A stretch of DNA of 64,000 nucleotides, taken from Callaeas wilsoni. Its lineage: Eukaryota; Chordata; Aves; Passeriformes; Callaeidae. Made by a program: the position numbers and the translations under genes. Shown in pieces: positions 60,191 to 64,000 of the stretch (positions within the stretch are counted from its first letter, which is position 1; each line of letters opens with the position of its first letter). Where the stretch lies: the NCBI GenBank assembly GCA_013398955.1, contig VWPU01013558.1, positions 238,681 through 302,680 on the forward strand, read 5' to 3'. The notes under the pieces are model-generated. The model had not been told where the DNA came from, did not search any database, and saw only the letters and a program-made list of their open reading frames with translations.

Positions 60191-61649
60191 AATCACGTGA
60201 AAATTGGGATGCCAAGCAACATGAAACACAGCAACAGCCCTGGCTCCTTGAGAGTTCTGCTCCACCCAGTTCTCCACACCAAAGGTCCTTCTTTTTAACT
60301 CCATCCTTGACTGTAACACTAACCCTTAACCAGGGTTGCCTTCCCATACACCCTGATATTAAAAGTGAACACAGGTTCCTCCCCACAATGGTGTCCTGTC
60401 CTTCTCCCTACATCAGTGAGACCTTTCATTCAGAGGGATCTCACAAATCTTGGCCACTGTAACAATACAGTACTGGGATTAGCTGCAAACACCTCCTCCC
60501 TCTAGCAGAAAAAACACCCTTACCCTGACAGTACTGTTTTCATTGTTTGGTAGGAGCAATGGTAGGAACAGTGCTCCAAGTTTTGCTTTCCCAGTTCAGT
60601 CCCTGCCCTCCATCAATCCCTTGCAAACCACATTAGCTCTGGAAACAGACAACTTATGGTAATCACTCAGACAGGACCTATAACCCCAAATGAGCAGCAA
60701 ACTACAGAAAGGGCTGAACTTCTTGGCTCTGCCTCCATCCTACCTCTCCAACCCTTACATGACCCAGGAGCATTAATACAAGAAATGTATAAATAAATCC
60801 TTCTGTCTCCTCCCTAACACAAACACATGGGAGCCCACCTCTCTACATCATGTATTTCTAGCTGGTAAGTCTGGAGTAGCATGCTCAGATACCCAAACTG
60901 ATAACATATGTTGAGTCAGCCCACAGCACGTGCAGTCCTTCCACCTCAGCAAGCCCCATTTTGGCCTGAAGCCCTATCCCTTGACAGGACACCAGCTGAG
61001 GGCCACCTTTCCACCCAGGTGGAACATGTGCCCAACCTTGCACTTCACAGAATGGGATGTTTCCCCTGCTAAATCAGCATCCAGACCTGGGAGATGTGAT
61101 GGAGCAAGGTGGTAAAATCATACAACCAGCCCTTCAGAAAATTAAAAATAATTATCCAGCCTATTAATTTATCCCTGTGATTTCCCATCACAGTTAAACC
61201 CCTCTGGCCATCGGCTGGAGCACAAGCAGACATCAGACCCTTCTTCCTTGCTTATTATTTACTCTCCACTCACTGCTTTTCTTCTGCCCCAGTGACCCCA
61301 CTGTTCACACATCCCTGCTCTGCCTTTAACCCCATTTTTGTTTAGGGTCTGATTAACTCTTGATGCTGAAGGTTTTCACCATCAAAAGGCTTTGTTTCCA
61401 TGGTAACTCCTTTGGGGGGATTATGCAGACCAACGGGTCCAGCTAGCACAGGGTCAGCAGGATGGAGGAACCCCCAGGGATGCTCAAGTCCCGCTCCACA
61501 GTGGTGACTGTGCCTCCTCCCACCACCAATTACTGCAGATGAGAGCCGAAATCCCGCTGCCCTCTTTAACTCTCTTTGCATTAGCACTGGCTCACGGACA
61601 TTTTTTTCCTTCCTTTTTTTTGCACCATGTGTCACTAATTTTACTCATT
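60191..61649. other. Unique sequence, no gene recognised
   Basis: Frames stay below 100 codons. An AT-rich patch at 61137-61170 (AATTAAAAATAATTATCC...TATTAATTTATCC) may belong with the candidate block at 61.65 kb. Confidence 0.5.
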
Positions 61650-61765
61650 TTCTGAGTTTGTCTAGAATAGTAAAAGATTTGATTAGAGTGTTCCCGGTTT
61701 TAATTGTAATTAGGACAGTCATTGTAGAGCTATAAAAGGAAATTGGGCTACCACTGAGTGGAAGA
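61650..61765. promoter_or_regulatory. Candidate regulatory block
   Basis: This unique AT-rich stretch includes GTCTAGAATAG, TTTGATTAGAG, TTTTAATTGTAATTAGGAC (about 61698-61716) and CTATAAAAGG (61731-61740). The last matches a TATA-box consensus on the plus strand, but no transcript start or exon can be shown downstream. Confidence 0.25.
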
Positions 61766-61939
61766 GCCCCTCAGAGAACAGGAGCTGCGAAGGGAGAATT
61801 TCGTTCATAAAAAGGGGGGAAAAAAAGCAGTGCGAGGAAGAAATAAAACTCCATCTCAGGATAGTGTGACAGCCAAAGTGGCCCAGGCATCCAGGACCAT
61901 AATCAAAGCACATTTCCTGGGGATTTCAGTGTCAATTGT

Positions 61940-62090
61940 GAGCAGTTCCTTCCCTACTGCAACCTTCTGTATGACCTTGGGCCAAGCAGCTCTGCCCTTA
62001 TGCCTCAGTTTCCCCTTCAGGGACTCATCTGGGTGGTCTGTGAGCTATTGGCTTATTTTACAATGTGCGTTGTGATCCCTTGTGAAATAG
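61940..62090 (+). mobile_element. CORE-SINE/MIR-like relic
   Basis: CTGTATGACCTTGGGCCAAG (about 61967-61986) and GCCTCAGTTTCCCC (about 62002-62015) are hallmark words of the MIR core (compare CTGTGTGACCTTGGGCAAG and GCCTCAGTTTCC), in the right order. ACTCATCTGGG then follows where the consensus has CTCATCTGTAAAATGGG. The remaining 3' part is too diverged to place. It is an old SINE fragment in plus orientation and lacks the tRNA head. Confidence 0.7.
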
Positions 62091-63085
62091 GAGAGGTCAC
62101 CATTGAAATAATCCATCCAGTCCCCATCCCTCACCAGCAGACACCTTGCTAGAGGCACCACAGCTGCTGAGGGACAGCACCTGCAGCAAGGGGACAGGAG
62201 ATGCCCATGGCTGCCATCCAGGTCCCAAGGATGGACACTGGCCGTAACTGTTTTTTTCCAGCAGAGGGAGGGAAAGGCCCATTGAAGCCCATCACAACGG
62301 GGTTACTGCTGGGAAGAGCACCCAGAAATAGCACACGCAGTGTCACATCAGTCACCACCTGAAAAGCACCCAGAGAACTGCAACTCCCCCACACATAGAT
62401 AGCTTCACCCCAGGGTTTGCCAACCCAGGATGACCTTGCTGGCCACCTGTGCCAGAAACAGGGTGGTGAACCACCAAACCATAGGGGAGCAGAGGAACAG
62501 GCAAGATGCCTGCAGCGATGTTTCTCGGCTGACTTCACTGTACAGAAAAATTGTTCCTGACTGTCATGGCCAAGATTCCCAGTGGTCGTGGTCTCCAGAT
62601 TGGTCACTGCACCCCACTGCCACCCACTCCAGAGGGGGACCTTCTGGAAAGGGGCAGCTGGCAGTGCCCAGAGCCATGTCACCTGCCCTCTGCCCCATGG
62701 CTCTGCAGGGGGGCAGCTTATTGAGCCTGAGCTGTCAATCTGGTGCAATAAAACTCGAGACAAATCAATTTTCCCCCTTCCCCCTGCTCTAATTCCACCA
62801 GGGGAGACAGTCTTTTTCCTGAAGCAATAATTTGCCTCAGTTAAAAAAAAACCCACACAGCAGAGCTCTGCTCATGGCACATTAATGTGTATCTGCCATC
62901 GCCTGCCACCTCCTAATGATCCCACCTCCGATCTGTGCCCAAAACTGTGGGCTTTTTACCACTACATTTAAAGCAAAGAACAAACATAAACCAGTTGCCT
63001 CCCAGCGTGGCTGCGATTTTCATTAGTCCAGGCGGGGAGAGGAAGGGGTTGTTGCTCTGCTCAGCCCTTACTGCCTTCAAAATTT
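62091..63085. other. Unique sequence, no gene recognised
   Basis: A 235-codon minus frame (62149-62856) is the second longest in the window but has no domain and overlaps a 120-codon plus frame. AATAAA at about 62746 on the plus strand has no convincing upstream exon. An A9 run lies near 62842. Confidence 0.5.
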
Positions 63086-63300
63086 ATGGATTTTCTTTTT
63101 TTTTTTTTTCCCTCTTCCCAGCAGCTCAGAAGAAACTTAATCATCACCTCTGAGGGGGAAGAAACCCCCCGTCGTATCCTTCAACTTGCAGGGTCACGTG
63201 ATGCTGCTCTGGCCTTTGCTATGCAATGTCTGAACACAGCACATGGCCTGGCACTTGCAGCCCATGTTAATGTTTTAGCTGGGTTTTAATTTACATTCTA
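63086..63300 (+). other. Strong splice-acceptor-like tract and CACGTG site
   Basis: A pyrimidine tract of about 28 bases (63091-63118) ends in CCCAG with AG at 63120-63121, a textbook 3' splice site. The sequence after it keeps CpGs and contains GTCACGTGA with the E box CACGTG at 63195-63200, then AT-rich sequence. No donor or coding frame completes an exon. Could be an exon of a non-coding transcript or chance. Confidence 0.25.
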
Positions 63301-63382
63301 TTCTATTCTGGTCTATTAATATACATAGTTATCAATTTTATATATACATTTAGGTTATAGACCATGGATTATATATATATAT
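63301..63382. repeat. AT-rich low-complexity patch with short TA run
   Basis: Repeated TTCTA words near 63297-63315 and a TA run at about 63370-63381 sit in very AT-rich sequence. Confidence 0.65.
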
Positions 63383-63902
63383 CTCACGTGTGAGAAATAA
63401 AGCTTCTCTCCCATGGAAAGTGGCTGCTTGAAGACCCCTCCCCCCCATATTCCCCTGAAGATGTGGCAGATCCCTTTCCTGCAGGATTACAGCGCTCAGG
63501 GGGCAATGAGGGACAGCCCAGTTAGCCCAGCTGCTCTGCCCAGGGTGATGGTGCAGAAGAGGAAGGGAAGGTGTAGGTAGCCATTGCTGGAATTTGGGGA
63601 TGGTGGGCAAGGGAGATGTTCCTGCTGACCTGTAGGCTAAACCTGAAGAAGAGGATGAATCTAAAGTCATTTTTAATGACTCTGGGTTTCTGAGCACACC
63701 AGTGGTCACACCAGAAGCAAACACACATTGGGGGCCATCAGTGGTAGGTCAAACAGGTGTTAAAGCCCCAAGCCAAGCACTCCTTTCTGGAGCAAAGCTC
63801 ATGAAAAGCAGGAGGAGCTGTACTGATGACTGACACTTGCACCAGCAGCATGTGGCTGTTCATGACTGTGCCTAGGGAGATGAGTGTGTCCCTTTGCTGC
63901 AG
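63383..63902. other. Unique sequence, no gene recognised
   Basis: A 124-codon minus frame (63350-63724) has no domain. Nothing else is seen. Confidence 0.5.
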
Positions 63903-64000
63903 ACCATGGGTCTGGACCATGGGTCCTCATGTGCCGCACCCACCACACGGCACTGAGCATGCAGTTCCGCTGGAGCGGAGCTCCCATCTGCACAAGGTAA
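63903..64000 (+). other. Exon-like segment at the right edge
   Basis: GTGTCCCTTTGCTGCAG (ending 63902) resembles a splice acceptor and CACAAG|GTAA at 63996/63997 a splice donor, bracketing 94 bases. Two of three plus frames are open across it. The start holds a short direct repeat of ACCATGGGTC (63903-63912 and 63916-63925). The translations match nothing I know, and the segment is too short to judge. It is cut by the window edge. Confidence 0.2.

Noticed and set aside
62149..62856. 235-codon minus-strand frame
   Set aside because: No recognisable domain. It overlaps open plus frames and lies next to a SINE relic.
1..64000. CRISPR arrays, operons or other prokaryotic systems
   Set aside because: The sequence is vertebrate nuclear DNA. 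No spaced direct-repeat array or gene cluster of that type exists here.

Overview
This window reads as a gene-poor stretch of amniote nuclear DNA, most likely from a bird. The interspersed repeats are mainly short, diverged CR1 LINE tails with the sauropsid 3' end (ATTCTATGATTC-like), plus two relics resembling CORE-SINE/MIR elements and one solo retroviral LTR. Recognisable repeats cover only a few percent of the window, which fits the compact repeat content of birds. I could not run any alignment, so the species is inferred, and the bird call rests on repeat style and density.

I recognise no protein-coding exon. The open frames on both strands (longest 242 codons at 30420-31148 +, then 235 at 62149-62856 - and 229 at 55077-55766 +) show no known domain, no family resemblance and no coding-like composition. 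They look like chance frames in moderately GC-rich DNA. The one confident gene is a complete tRNA-Leu(UAA) on the minus strand at 493-575, with internal A and B boxes and T-run terminators. A degenerate tRNA-like element lies about 0.6 kb away on the same strand (1135-1210).

Layout. 0-1.3 kb: tRNA gene and tRNA-like relic. 1.3-10.9 kb: unique sequence with two motif-rich blocks (8.08-8.2 and 9.56-9.83 kb). 10.9-11.2 kb: CR1 tail and an old repeat-like palindrome. 12.9-14.35 kb: AT-rich blocks with homeodomain-type sites. 15.0 kb: possible SINE head. 16.25-16.97 kb: solo LTR with near-perfect 6-bp target duplication. 18-31 kb: mostly unique sequence with several AT-rich blocks (19.65, 20.1, 23.5, 24.8 and 25.5 kb) and a CORE-SINE relic at 29.5 kb. 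31-48 kb: unique sequence, CR1 tails at 36.0 and 42.3 kb, small tandem repeats, and motif-dense blocks at 34.7, 36.65, 37.55, 40.65 and 47.3 kb. 48-57 kb: largely featureless, with a GC-rich exon-like block at 53.56-53.93 kb. 57-64 kb: a possible minus-strand polyadenylation site (57.6 kb), a CR1 relic (60.0 kb), a second CORE-SINE relic (61.95 kb), and two exon-like signals near the right end.

The picture is of an intergenic or long-intron region that may carry distal regulatory elements. The AT-rich blocks are unique sequence with clustered or palindromic homeodomain, POU, forkhead or NK2-type words, but their function is inferred from composition only. I found no convincing new multi-gene system. 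The sites most worth testing are the triple TTTGCAAAT array, the inverted TACAGTAATTA pair, the paired TCAAGTGCA sites, and the tRNA locus.
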